From Epithemia pelagica (lineage: Eukaryota; Bacillariophyta; Bacillariophyceae; Surirellales; Surirellaceae): 64,000 nt of DNA. The notes under the pieces are model-generated. The model searched no databases. It was not told where the DNA came from and worked only from the letters and a program-made list of their open reading frames with translations. The stretch lies in the NCBI GenBank assembly GCA_946965045.2, contig OX337235.1:868001-932000 (forward strand), read 5' to 3'. Below are positions 1 to 11,848 of the stretch, one piece after another; the stretch's first letter is position 1, and every line of letters starts with the position of its first letter. The position numbers and the translations under genes were made by a program.

Positions 1-385
1 GCAAAATCCCACTATCGTAACAACATTCTTACCGATAACAAGAATTATACTACGTTCAAAGCAGAGACAAGAAAAGTAACCATGTAAGCGGTAACATCAG
101 CTTCTGTGGGTCTTGGATGTTCGTGATCGAGCTATCAGCCGGAATAAGACAGTTGATCATAGAACGGTCAATTTGTGATCGGTGACGTTAGAAAGCGCGA
201 CCACCGCTACACAACTTTGAGCAAGATCGAACACAAAAGGCCAGTCCGGCCGGCGCATTTGGCCCAAGCCGAAGGATCAAAATCAAACCTCTTGCCAGTC
301 TCACAAAACCAAAAATCATCAAAACATCTTCCCCACAACAGCAAAACCAAAAGCATCAGCAACCAGCAAACCAACATTTACGAAA
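1..385. other. Upstream region of the SDR gene
   Basis: No convincing gene is seen. The ATG of the dehydrogenase at 386 is preceded by an A-rich leader (AAAATG context) and a CA-rich stretch typical of a 5' UTR. Promoter elements could not be identified. Confidence 0.4.
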
Positions 386-1147
386 ATGTCTCCCTCATCG
401 GTAACTCTTGAAAATCAAGTCGCCTTTGTCACAGGTACAAACAAGAAGAATGGAATTGGACGCGCCATTGTTCATGCGCTTCTGAAAGAGGGTGTCAAAA
501 AGATCTATGCCACAGCACGAGATACTAAAGAGCTTGAAGACCTCGCTGCGGAACAGAGTGGGAAGGTTGCCCCCGTTGCATTGGATGTTACTGACTTGCA
601 CGCAATAAAGAAACTTTCGGAACAATATCCCGATGTGACCTTGGTCATTAACAATGCTGGTTACTTGTCGGGTGGGAGTGGTAGCTCTTTGGAGACTGAG
701 ATTGCCAAAGTTCAGCAAGAGATGAAAGTCAATTACCTTGCGCCCTTGGCCATTGTGAGTAGCTTTGCTCCCCTTCTCAAGGCTTCGACCGAAAGTGCTG
801 TCGTGAACATCAACTCGATTGCTTCATTGGTCAACTTTCCAGTCGCGGGAACCTACTCGGCATTCAAAGCCGCTGCTCACTCTTTGACTCAAGCCCAGCG
901 TCGTGACTTGCCCAACAGTTTGGTGGTCGGCGTTTATCCAGGTCCGATTGATACAGCCATGGCGGAAGAACTTCCCTTTGACAAGACGCCACCGAGTGCT
1001 GTGGCCGAGGCTGTGATTACAGCCTTGAAGAAGGGTGAAGAGGATGTCTTTCCCGATGGCATGGCCAATCATTTGTTTGACAACTGGAAGACGGATGCCA
1101 AGTCGGTCGAACGCGAAATGGCCAAATCTGTGGAAGTTGCGCAGTGA
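386..1147 (+). CDS. Short-chain dehydrogenase/reductase (SDR), classical type
   Basis: A single-exon 253-aa protein. The N-terminal Rossmann dinucleotide-binding motif reads TGTNKKNGIG at about residues 16-25, followed by an NNAG structural motif, the catalytic Ser in 'INSIAS' and the YxxxK pair (YSAFK, Tyr157 and Lys161), then PGPIDT. These mark an NAD(P)-dependent oxidoreductase acting on a carbonyl or alcohol; the substrate cannot be read from sequence. Length fits classical SDRs (about 250 aa). The glycine motif carries two more residues between TG and GIG than the usual TGxxxGIG. No signal peptide is visible, so it is probably cytosolic. The start is the first ATG in an AAAATG context; the end is TGA. 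Confidence 0.9.
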   Translation: MSPSSVTLENQVAFVTGTNKKNGIGRAIVHALLKEGVKKIYATARDTKELEDLAAEQSGKVAPVALDVTDLHAIKKLSEQYPDVTLVINNAGYLSGGSGSSLETEIAKVQQEMKVNYLAPLAIVSSFAPLLKASTESAVVNINSIASLVNFPVAGTYSAFKAAAHSLTQAQRRDLPNSLVVGVYPGPIDTAMAEELPFDKTPPSAVAEAVITALKKGEEDVFPDGMANHLFDNWKTDAKSVEREMAKSVEVAQ

Positions 1148-1580
1148 GCTTCCTATCGTTTGTTTTATACTCATAAAATTTAGAATCGCCAACTAGAAAC
1201 TACACAAATGACTCATCGTCTAGGTTGTTCCTATTGCGTGTAGTAAACGTCAGACACGAGGATGCGAATATGCTTATGACAACCTGTGTACGTTTCTTTG
1301 TCTAACAACCAAGACGACTTCTTCACTTGAAGAGACCGTCCTTGTGTAGGAGTATAGTTGGTGACCAACGAAGCGTGTGCCTTTGACATGGATTTTCATG
1401 TCCAAACTTGTCTTCTCATTGAACGCAATATGACATGATAGGTATGTTGACTGAAGATTGTGTCTTTTAGCATAGCGCTTGCTCTACCGATTCCCAGTTT
1501 CAGCCGCGTTCCGACTCAACTTGCTTCAAACTGCTTTCAGTATAGTGTTTCCGTGTCCACTGTTGACGCACAGAGGTGAC
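1148..1580. other. Intergenic, convergent 3' ends
   Basis: It lies between the 3' ends of the dehydrogenase (+) and membrane protein A (-). Nothing recognisable is seen. Confidence 0.5.
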
Positions 1581-4500
1581 TCAAACATATTGGATTTGAT
1601 ACATGCGAATGTGCTTGCGCATGGCCCATCCAAAGCGTAACGCACTAAACGCATAGAGCATCAAAATGGCTGCCAAAGACGCACTGCTCTTGGCTTGTGT
1701 TTGAATCACTTTGGTGACATCGGATACGGTCCACTCCGGACAGCGATTCGGATCTCCTTGCGGCAAATCGCAATTTGTACAACTTGCCGCTTGATCGAGA
1801 AAGCAAGCCAAGTCACCTCGTTGAGAATCCGTCAAGGGAATGTCGACAAAGGACGAGGAAAAGGCAACACTGGCCGCAAACAGGGCAATCAACGAGGCCA
1901 CAATCAACGTCATGAGAATGATAAAGCAGACGATACAAATTAGTTTGTTGCGTTTGTGTCGCGTATTGGTAATGGAACTAACAGAAATGTACCATCCCAA
2001 CAAGGCCGCCATCAAAAACAAACCCGCCGTGGCCATGTATAGAGGTCCAATCCAGTTCCCATCCGTGTCCGATCGAGCACTCAAACCGGAGGTTTCGGCA
2101 TAGGTGTAAACCAATCCGAAAATGATACAGGAGACGATGGGCAAACTCAACCAGGCTGGAACGTTGGACTGACGAGATTTTCGTACCAGTGGTTTCGAGA
2201 TGATTCCCTCCAACGTGTTAACCACCAGAAACAGCTACAAATGACAAAGAAACATATACCGAAAGGACGTTGAGTGGGCAATCCTCAACTGGTAGCTCTA
2301 GACTCAAGCCAGTAATGACGCTCATCGTCTTTCACCATCACACTTTCGATACGTACCAGACAAATGAGAACTAGACCCCAAGACGCGTTGGTGTAATAAA
2401 ATACGAGCAAAAATGATTCCGTGTCCTGTTTTCCAGACATTAATTTGCCCAAACATGGTTAGAGTGCACGAGTCGAGTCAAGCTGGTGGTGAAGCAAGAT
2501 GTTTGTGTGTACTTGTTGCGCCTTGTTTCGAATTGCCGAGCAGCTACACGAACCATTCGTCATACAAGGCACCCGGGGGTACAGGCGGATGGTAAGAACA
2601 TACACAAGATGAGACAAGACCGAAAAATGGATGGATAATTTGTGCAAGATACGTACCTTGTCGCATTGTAGTAGGTCAAGCACCATTCGGTTTCATTGAC
2701 GCCCAATGGAACGGTGCAAAGTGTATTGGCTGTAAAGGCCGGTTTGCAATACTTTTCGCGGAACCAACTACATCATCATCCAGTGGAAGGTATACAAGCA
2801 GGGCAAGCAAGGCACAACAAGAGACAAATAAGACGAAATGACAGTTTGGCATGTTTCATACGTCCCACCACCAAATGGCGACACCTACCCCATGGTCTCG
2901 TCCCGCCAATAATGTCGTACCCAGACGTCCGTGACCTGACAATCCATGAACCAAAGTTTAAATATAATATGTGAGTCAACCACGTTCTTGTGTTGGATGC
3001 CACAAGCTCAATAGGATACGTACCCGAAAGTAATCGTACAAGCCAATATTGAAAAATATTTGAAAGGGAAGGATCCATCTGCCGCCAGAAACAAAAACAC
3101 AAAAAACCGACTGTGAGAAGATCACTGCACCAACCATTGACACTCGGTATGCACATGTCGGTTCGACAGTGACGACGACTCGTGTGGCCCACGGTTACAC
3201 GTCTACTCTATTGGATACGTACAAGAGGACCCAGAGGTACCGAATGGCCCCGACCAAATTGACATTGCGTACTACCCGGACAGTCATGAGGGCTGCCATG
3301 ACCAAAATAAAGGCTTCGACACCCAAGAGTGTCACGTGAATGCCAATGTTCCAAATATTGACATTTTTGCTCCCCCCTCCCAACCACCCTCGTCGTTGTT
3401 CTTCCTGTTCTTCACTGAATACGACCAGTGTGTCATTGGTATCGTCTAAGAAGTCGTCCGTGTCGTCCGTTTCGGTTGTCGTGGTGGTCGTCATTGGCAT
3501 GATGGCCACCGTCTCGTCGTCCACGACCAGTGTCGTGTTGGAGCTACCGGTTTGGACGACGCGTGTATTGGGTGTCAAGGTGACAATGGTAAAAAAGAGC
3601 GCCGCGGCAATTTGCATCAAGGCAAAGACTCCCACCAAGACATTGAGACGAGCCAAAATGGCTCGATCCGTTGGTCGTCGTCGTCGCATCGCCCATTGGT
3701 TGCTCCGTTCACTGGCTCGAAGACCGCGTGTATTGGTATTATTGGCATTGGCGTTATTGTGATGCCCCCCTCCCTTGGTTTGAGAGCTACTGCTTTGGGC
3801 GGTGCAAAAGCAGAGGACATCCCCCAGACTGGTCAAGCCATACCAGACCCAAAAACAAGGAGCATAAATCACAACAAAGGTACTGATTTGATGCATGGTG
3901 AGACGACATTTCTTGCGTTTGGTACCCTTGTGATAATAGGAGGACGACTCATTATCATCATCGTCGTCGTCGTCGGGTCCAGGACCGTCCTCCTCTTCCT
4001 CATCATCATCGTGTTCGTCCCAACTCTCATTGGCCACGGAATCGTCCAGTCCTGTAGCATGAGGTGTCACACCTGGTGCTAGAATACGACTGGGGGGAGC
4101 ACCCAATTGGTCCAGGTCCTCGTCGTCATCATCATCATAATTCGCCATGGCCGAGTCGGGGGTGGGCAATCCACCAAAGTCCAAGGAAGAATCCTCGTCG
4201 TCGTTGGTGTCTTGCGTATTGTCCTCCTTGTCATCCGGCAAGCTATTGTACGATTCAATATTGAAAATCATGGGGTCATCGTCTGGATCGTCGTCCATGA
4301 TTCGAGGAGTAGGAGTTGTGGTGGTTGGTTCCTCGGAACCCGACTGCAACCATCGCGCCATGGTCATGGCCGTGACAGCGGTGGGTGCCACGGCTGATAC
4401 TACTACAGTGTCTTGTTCATCCTTTTTTTCATCTCTGGTCAATTGGTCGTCGTCATGGTGCGATTCGTCTTTGACAGGACCAGGAAGATGCTCCTCGACA

Positions 4501-5585
4501 GGTTGTTCTTGTTGTTCGTCATTTTGCGAATGGTGTGGATTGGGCCGTGTCGTTTCCGACCCGTCCGGATTCTGTTGTGATTCTGTTTCGGGTTTGGGTT
4601 GCGGTCGAGGAGACAAGAGTGCCGAAGTCGTCATTGTTGTAGGATCCATGGTACTGGCTCGTGGTCGAGGTGGATCGGGCAATAGGCACGACGATGCTGA
4701 TGTCGTTGTCAAATTGGGCAGTTGCAAGACATTGTGAAAACTCGAGGAACGAGGAGACGCCACCGTTTCCAAACTAGGTCGCAATCGTACAGGTGTGTGG
4801 GTAGTGGAACCAGGAGTGGTGATGGTTGCCTTGTTGTTGTTGTGAGAAGAAGGAGGAGGAGTTGGATTCGATACCACCAGCAAGGAATGGCTGGCACTTC
4901 GACCATGACGAAAGGGACGACGAGAAACAGGTGTTGTTGTATTAGTTGTGATTAGTGGATTGGCACTTGTTGTGGTCGGAGTATTGGTGGTGGTGGCTGG
5001 TAGGATTGATGGCCCAGCATCCTCCCATGCTGGGTGTGTGGGAGGTAATTCGGGTAAGGAGGCTCGTCGGTGTGAGGAAAGGGCCTTATTCGTGGCATTG
5101 AATTGAGGTTTCACCGCAGACGACGACGAGATATTGTCCCCTGCAGAGGCGAGGGGTGGATGAGGACTTTGACTCCGACTGGGTGTTCCAGGTGCCGACC
5201 AAATGCGATCGCGCATTCCAATGCGATTGTTGGTGGTGGTTCGAGGACCTTGATTTTGGCTGTGACTGCTACTCGACAGTGCATCTCCACTGGAAGAAGC
5301 CACCGTGGCGGCTCGATTTCGTTGGGGTGGTGGACCATTGGACGAGAGGAACAATCGTTGTTGTTGCTTGGTCGATGAAGGAGGAGGAAGGACCAACGGA
5401 TTGGAAGGTGTTGGTCGAGGAGACGCCATGAGAGGATGAGGATACGATTTGGTCGTCAAGGACAATCGACGACTTGTCGTCGTTGTCTTGGAAGACGGTG
5501 GTTCTGGAGCATGATCCAAATTTCGAATCGAATAGGAATTGTCATCATCATCGTCGTCGTCGTCATTGCGATGATTGTTTGTCAT
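1581..5585 (-). CDS. Multi-pass membrane protein with long disordered N-terminus (paralogue A)
   Basis: Seven exons read on the minus strand: 5585-3223, 3078-3024, 2935-2889, 2767-2657, 2543-2513, 2425-2357, 2234-1581; all junctions are GT-AG, five of the six donors are GTACxx (mostly GTACGT), and the frame closes to 1109 aa. The first half is low complexity (Asp, Ser/Thr, Pro) with basic-kinase-like sites (RRASLP, RIWSAP). The second half has about nine hydrophobic segments and Cys-bearing loops. Its paralogue B is at 14385-17623. Every downstream exon length matches B, including a 31-nt micro-exon, except that A carries an extra 88-nt intron (2936-3023) inside the exon equivalent to B exon 2. 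An upstream TTG at 5621 is in frame but ATG 5585 starts just before the conserved 'LDHAPEPP' region. I do not recognise the family; a plasma-membrane or endomembrane receptor or channel role would be a guess. Confidence 0.8.
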
Positions 5586-6125
5586 TGTTGTTCTTCTTCT
5601 TTGCTTCTGTGTTGGTCGCAAAACGTCGCATCCACACTGTCGTCGTCGCTGCTCGTCCCACGGGTAGGTTCATCCAACACGAGACCTTTGGCGTATCTCT
5701 TGGTTCCTTTGGTTCCAGACGACAACAACCCTCACACAATCAACGACAACAAAAACCAAAGAGAAGGCAATCACCAAAGGTACAAATACACATTCAACGA
5801 CAAGACTCTGCCAACTCGTGCCGTCTTCCTTTTCAGCATTGCCACACCCACAAAGAATCTTGTCACGCCTCTCACCCCCAAGTCGATGCAAGATTCGCCC
5901 TGCGCGCCGATTATACCCCCAAATCCCACAGAGGAATGGGGGGGCGACGCCTCCCCCACCTCATCATATTGGACCGTCCACGCTATCATGGCTATGCATC
6001 TGTTCTGCACAACAACAAACTACTTCTACTTCTAGGAGAGTAAAGCTCAAGAAGGGGTTGCTTATATGAATCACACCTTTTTCACCTTTCTCTCTAGATG
6101 TGGTCTTTGAAAGCTTTGTGAGAAA
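5586..6125. other. Intergenic, 5' of paralogue A
   Basis: It holds the upstream region of paralogue A and the 3' flank of the phosphatidylserine decarboxylase. Open frames here are short and compositionally biased; none looks like a gene. Confidence 0.5.
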
Positions 6126-7709
6126 TCAAGACTTTATTTCCCAGTCACCAGCAAGCCATTCAGGCCCGCTTAACGGACGTAGTTCTTCTAAAGAGGCACC
6201 ATACTTTACAACTTTCGTTCCACCAAAATCCTGACGAATCTTGATGAGGGTGGGTTGATCAGCGCCAAGAAGTGGCTTGCCTTCTACACTAAATTCTAGG
6301 TTCTTGCCGGGTTCAAACGCAAGGACAATGGAGGATCCTCCGTAGGCAAAGTGTCCCATGTACTGACCCTTTTCGAGCTTGTCTCCAACTCTAGCAACTG
6401 GAATAATAGAGCCAACACCCCAGAATCCAATGGCAATCATAGCAACCAAGCCTAGATCTGGTGTCCTGATAATCCATGCATACCGTTTGTGTTTGGCCAG
6501 GTTCTGATACCAACCCACCTTGTCGCTCACATCCGACGGAGGAGGAGCGTACGGATCATCTGGATTGTAGTCGTCAAAGTCGTAGTTGTAAGACCCTTTG
6601 TACTCCGATGCATGAATCACTTCTCCTGCGACAGGGGAATTGAAATGATGGTAGTCTGTAAACCACAAGAGAATGTCCAATAGTGGACCACCCACAAATG
6701 CATCACCATATCCGGGAAGGGCATCGGCAAGGTCAAAGGGATCGTTTGACTTGCCTGGCAAGATGATTGGTTTCTTCTTTGCGCTACCATTGTCTTCACC
6801 AAATGGGACCTTTATCTCCCTTTCAAGGTAAAATGCACCACCATCGCAGGGCGCTACAATTGTGCCGTTGCCAAGTGGTCGGACGCTCTGTTTGATTCGA
6901 CGCAAAAAGAACTGGTTAAACGACTTGAAGCCTCCATCAGGAGCCTCTGCATCGGGAACAACATAGTCGGAAATATTGAATGGGTGTCCGTCTTCGCCTT
7001 GGTACACCATCCATTGCCCAAGGAAGGTTGAGGAGAGATTCGAATCAATCCATTTGCCACGAAGATCCAAAAAGTCGACAAACCACTTTTTGAACGGCTC
7101 GTTTTCATTAGTGAGTTTCAGACCTTCCTTGGTATTGGCCAGGTAATCCCATTCTTCAATATAGTAACCAGGATTTTTGTTTCCGTCTGGTTCGGGGGCG
7201 TAATAAAGCCATTCTTGAAAGAATTGGGAAATGTCCTTTTCGGCATTTCAGAATGGCAGCCAAAATGTGGCTCGATTTTCGCCGTCTTTGACAGGAGTTA
7301 GAATAGGATTGCATACCTCCGTTAAGCATCCGACAAGCGATGCCTCCGTTTGAGTCATATCGTTTTCGTTAATAGGTGTTCGAAGAGCATTCAACTGGGC
7401 AAAGAGAAGCCGTGCTTGTCGAGGATTCCATCGATGAACGGGAGGCACAACTGGCCCCGGAAGTGGAGCGTCGGGATCATCATTGTCAATCTTAGCAGAC
7501 GAGCTGCTCAGAGTACGTTTACTGTGTTTCACGGATCCATGATAAACATTCTCAAGTCCAAATGATACAGGAGAAGAATAAAAATCTGGCTGCGAAATTC
7601 CAAATGGTCCTTTGAGAGCACAGCAGCGGCGAATGGCAAAGGCATTCACTTCCACAACCAAAGATCGGGTGGCGCAAGCAATCAGAAACACAAAGAAAGT
7701 TAGCTTCAT
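6126..7709 (-). CDS. PSD: Phosphatidylserine decarboxylase, signal-peptide/ASAF-like N-terminus
   Basis: Two exons (7709-7317 and 7235-6126) with an 81-nt GTATGC...AAAAG intron give 500 aa. The enzyme decarboxylates phosphatidylserine to phosphatidylethanolamine and uses a pyruvoyl group made by self-cleavage. The cleavage motif GGSS is at residues 430-433 in an FAYGGSSIVLAFE context (type II-like; bacterial enzymes use LGST). The 'PCDGG' Asp and the 'FTDYHHFNSP' His segments are present. The N-terminus is a hydrophobic signal peptide ending VNA|FAIRR, followed by a Ser/basic stretch; this resembles the ASA|FAP cleavage context of diatom plastid pre-proteins. A GTG lies 18 nt upstream, but ATG 7709 starts the signal peptide exactly. 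Plastid targeting is inferred; ER targeting is the alternative. Confidence 0.88.
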
Positions 7710-7846
7710 TGAAAGATTCTCATACACCTTCTTGGGGCAGACACGAGTTTATATCAGTGTGTGACAGGCAGCAACTCGTGGATCTTTTTTTTGGCGTAAT
7801 GGATCCCACAATCACGATTTCGCGCCGAATCACGATTTTCATGTGA

Positions 7847-10800
7847 GCGACTCAAAAGCGACATCGGTACATTGATAGGTGGTACCAGCTTATATATCTA
7901 AAGACCAATCAACGAACTCTACATCCAATGCAGTTTGGTGGAGTACCAGGCAGAGACGCTGTTATCCCGACTTTATGCGAAGAACTCCAATACGAAATAT
8001 CAAGAGCTAGCAAGCGGCCACTTGTCCATCTGGACTATGATGCCACCGCTTGCTACGACCGGATCGTCTTATCCTTTGGCAGCCTTGCGTCTAGAAGCTT
8101 TGGTCAACACAGATCAATCGTCTTTATCAACGCATAGACACTTGAAGAAGCAAAGTATTACTTAAAGACACAACTCAGAGTGTCCGAACGGCATTATCAA
8201 CACTGCCAGTTGTACCCTATATACGGCTCAGGACAAGGCGCAGGCAACTCACCTGCAATTTGGTGTGTCATATCAACAATTCTTTTTGACACATACGAAG
8301 ATAAAGCACATGGTGCTACATTCAGCAGCCCTGATGGCTCTGTGAAAACTGCCGTGCACATGATCGGTTTTGTGGATGACACTAGCGGTAGTATCAACGA
8401 CTTCTCGCGAGATCACCCCGCATCGCCTGAACACTATATCGCCAAGGCACAGGAAGATGCACAACGATGGAATGACCTGCTTAGTCTGTCTGGTGGGGCG
8501 CTCAATGTTGAGAAATGCTCCTATCACTTTCTCTACTACACGTTCAATGTGGATGGACTCGCATCTTTGCAATCCGGTTCGTTTGGCCCCCAGATCACAA
8601 TCCACTTTCATGATACAGAACATTCAACACCAATAAAACAGCTTTCCTCTTATCGGAGTCACAAAACGCTGGGCGTGCAGAAATCACCACACCGTACAGA
8701 CAAAGGATTGTACATTGCTCTTGCGAAGAAGAATGCTGCTCATACCTCGGTCATGGCTACTAGTCCTTTCTCAAGAACAGATGCGTGGGCCTACTACCAT
8801 GCTATCTATCTCCCTAGCATATGCTACCCGTTACCGTCATCCACTCTCTCCGACGCTCACTGCAATGCTCTACAGATCCAGTTCAAGAAGGCATTTCTAC
8901 CAAAGTATGGCTTCAATCGCCACATGCCAAACGCAGTTGTTTACGGTCCGACTGAATTAGGGGGGATTGGACTACGCACACTCTCAGTGGAGCGCGGCAT
9001 CTCCCAGACTTACTTACTAATGGCATGTCTCCGATCTCCGGGAGTTCCAGCACAACTTGCTCAGATTGCCATCTCTTGGGCCCAGTTTCTCGCCGGAACC
9101 AGTATCTCAATTTTCGAAGACGTTTCGACGCCTCTACCACATTTGGTTCCAATGCAATGGATCCCCCAAGTTCGAAATTTCCTTAAAACAACAGACTGCA
9201 GATTAGAACTGGAAACAAAGTTTCTTCCTACACCTCAACGTGACAATGATCGGTGTCTCATGGACATTGCGGTTGAATCTACCCAATTCACTCCAACCGA
9301 ACTGGTTCTACTCAACGCATGTCGCATATACCTCGGAGTTACACTGCTCAGCGATATTTCAACCCCAGACGGCACGAACCTCTCCTTATTCGCAATCAAC
9401 CATTGCCACGACGATTTTTCAACTCACCGCGGTCTTATCCCATACCAAGATCGACCAGGCTCCCGTGCTTGGAACCAATGGAACAAATTCCTCGACCTCG
9501 TTCGACAGACAGGAGTTACCCGCTTGCTGATTACACCTCTTGGGTCATGGACTGTCCAAGGGCACAAATTACACCGTTGTTGGAAATATCTTGTTGACTG
9601 CCCGAGCTCGAAGCTTTATGTGTATGAACCCACTGGCAACTTTCGTCATTACTGGTACCAACACCCACTGTTTCTACCGACGTCCCAACTCTCTTCATGT
9701 GTGCCACCCACAGCAGTGCCTGTTCATGTTAATCAGTCTGGACCTGCATTTTTCATCCTACCTTGCCGTCCTCAAGTACTCACTCCGGAATCACCTCAAC
9801 CACAGACTTTCACCGACTACGTTGCCACTCTCGCACAATGGGATCAACATCTTGTATCCAAGCTTGTACTCTCCTGCTCGCCAGCACAGATTCAATCTAC
9901 TTTCACTACACCGACTGTTCGCCTCTTCTTGTGCAGTGATGGTTCAGCAGCTATGTTCACCGGCAAATTTGGTTGTGTTTGTAGTACCGATTCAGGAGAA
10001 TGACTTTTTCATCTTCATGGACCCGCTCCCGGCTACCGTACTTCTTCATTCCGATCAGAGAGTTATGGAATGCTTGCTTTGCTCCGTGCAGTAATCCATA
10101 TCACGACATCGTATGGTTTCAGTCTGCCTACTCAGCTGATTTTCTATACGGATTCCAAAAGTTTGATCAATACTGTGGAAAAACGACTAGACTGGTCCTA
10201 TGACTTCCCGTACTCAACTATGGAAGCTGATTGGGATATCCAGCAAGGCATAAGCACATCCCTCCGCCAATTCCCTGAGATCCCCAGATTTCTACATGTC
10301 CGAGGCCACCAAGACCGCTTGCGACCATATGCTACACTACCCCTTGCCGCTCAGCTTAACGTTGACGCCGACCGACTAGCTGACTCATATGAGTATCCTT
10401 CTTCCATCTCATCGACACATGCCCCCCTCATCACCGGTGGCCAAGCTCTACTTCATTCCCCCAAAGGAACTATCAATTCCAATTATCGGTCCAATCTACG
10501 ATATCTAGCAACCTGGAAAACTCTACGGCAGTATCTATGCAACCGAAACGAGTGGTCATTCGAAACCTTCGAGTCGATCGACTGGACATCCCATGGCCGT
10601 GCCATCAAGGCCATTTTCACCCGCCGACAATTCTACATTAAATTTCTCCATGATTGGCTCCCTCTTGGTTATCTCCGTTCCCGTTATGCAACCTATTACA
10701 CGGAAACATGCCCCCTTTGCAACCCACCAGTTATTGAGACTCGTACTCATTTCCTTTGTTGTCCACACCGCCACTGGAAAGGACCCTTACTCGAAGAATT

Positions 10801-11350
10801 ACAGCAGTTTTGGCGCAAACAACACTTGGATCCTACTTTGAATTTACTTCTCACTGAGATGATTCACTCCTGGCTCGCCAATGTGCCACCATCTTTTCCT
10901 ACTGTGTCACTCCCATACCAATCTTTAATCACACAACAGCAATGTATTGGCTTCGCCCATATCTTTTTCGGCCGTTTCACTACCCAATGGCGCACTCTAC
11001 AAGACCTTTACCTGTCTACAACTGACTATCAGTCTCGGTCCGTCTCTGGTACTCACTTCGTCACTGGTACAATCAAACTTATGTGGAACCACATTCATGC
11101 ATTGTGGCTTACTCGAAATCATAACCTTCATGGCGATTCCCCTCAAACAATTGAAGCCGCCTCTTACGCCCAAGCCCAACGCGAAGTCTTGGCTTTATAT
11201 GACCTCTGTACCCGCCTCCCGCCATCCGAACGAGATATTTTCTACTCATCCCCTGAGACACACTTTGCAGCGGAAACCACTGCTGTTTCCCTGCGTTCCT
11301 GGCTCAACACATGGCGCCCTGTTATTCTCAGGGATGCCATTCCACCTTGA
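7847..11350 (+). mobile_element. Non-LTR (LINE-type) retroelement, 5'-truncated, two in-frame stops
   Basis: One reading frame stays open from about 7847 to the stop at 11350 except for TAG 8135-8137 and TGA 10001-10003. Recognised in order: RT palm motif A (DYDATACYDRI) near 8030, 'GSGQGAGNSPAIW' near 8225, motif C (GFVDDTSG) near 8370, a thumb/connection region, RNase H (CSDGSAAMF near 9930, FYTDSKSLI near 10145, HVRGHQD near 10295) and a C-terminal zinc knuckle of CPLC...HFLCCPHR type near 10710. Endonuclease and 5' RT regions are missing, as expected of a 5'-truncated LINE insertion. The right end is not defined; an A/T-rich tail may run to about 11570. No flanking target-site duplication was established. 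Confidence 0.85.
7928..11350 (+). pseudogene. LINE reverse transcriptase-RNase H ORF with two nonsense codons
   Basis: Three open pieces share one frame. The piece 7847-8134 ends 'FINA', then TAG, then TLEEAKYY continues. The large piece 8138-10000 carries the RT catalytic VDD and the first RNase H Asp, ending 'TDSGE' before TGA. The last piece 10004-11350 resumes with the rest of RNase H and the zinc knuckle. Since the frame is never lost, inactivation is by point mutation only, which suggests a fairly young copy. The VDD in motif C (instead of YADD) and the GVPGRDA sequence in place of GVPQGS are family traits, not damage. Confidence 0.8.
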
Positions 11351-11848
11351 TCACTGATTTTCACACCTTGTCCCGTTCCCACTACATGTCCTGTCTCTTT
11401 AGTCCTCGCTCTTCATTTTGTGTGGAGCCGGGCGCGTCGGTCGACGTCACCCTAGCGGGTGCGCGCGGCAGCGTTAAAATAGACTGTATCTTTTTTTTTA
11501 TATCCTGGCTACCCACCCGTCGGTCTCTAGCAAGAAAGTTCATCTCATTCGAGAGTCTCCATGAATAAATTAAATGACTTTCGAGGCCAAACACAAGGTA
11601 GAATGAGTTTCTGCAAAAGCAAGAGTCATGTTGGAGAGGAGTTTCAGAATCTCAAAGCAAAATTATGCATAGTACACATGATATTATCTAAACTTTGTGG
11701 AGTGCCAGGCCCAAACCCCTGGTACTCCATACTGGAATCCCAAAGATTCCACACAGAACAAAACAACAACATAAAAGGATTGAAATTGGATGGTTATGGA
11801 CCGTTTCATGATCCGTCTATTCCATCATTGTCGCCGCCACGCTCCATT
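11351..11848. other. 3' flank of the LINE and 3' flank of the orphan gene
   Basis: It contains a GC-rich block (11430-11475), a T9 run near 11490 and an A/T-rich tail near 11565 that may include the LINE 3' UTR. No gene is seen. Confidence 0.4.

Noticed and set aside
1581-5585. Bacterial-type inverted repeat between A and B
   Set aside because: Similarity is limited to coding exons; introns and flanks are unrelated, so it is paralogy rather than a mobile inverted repeat.
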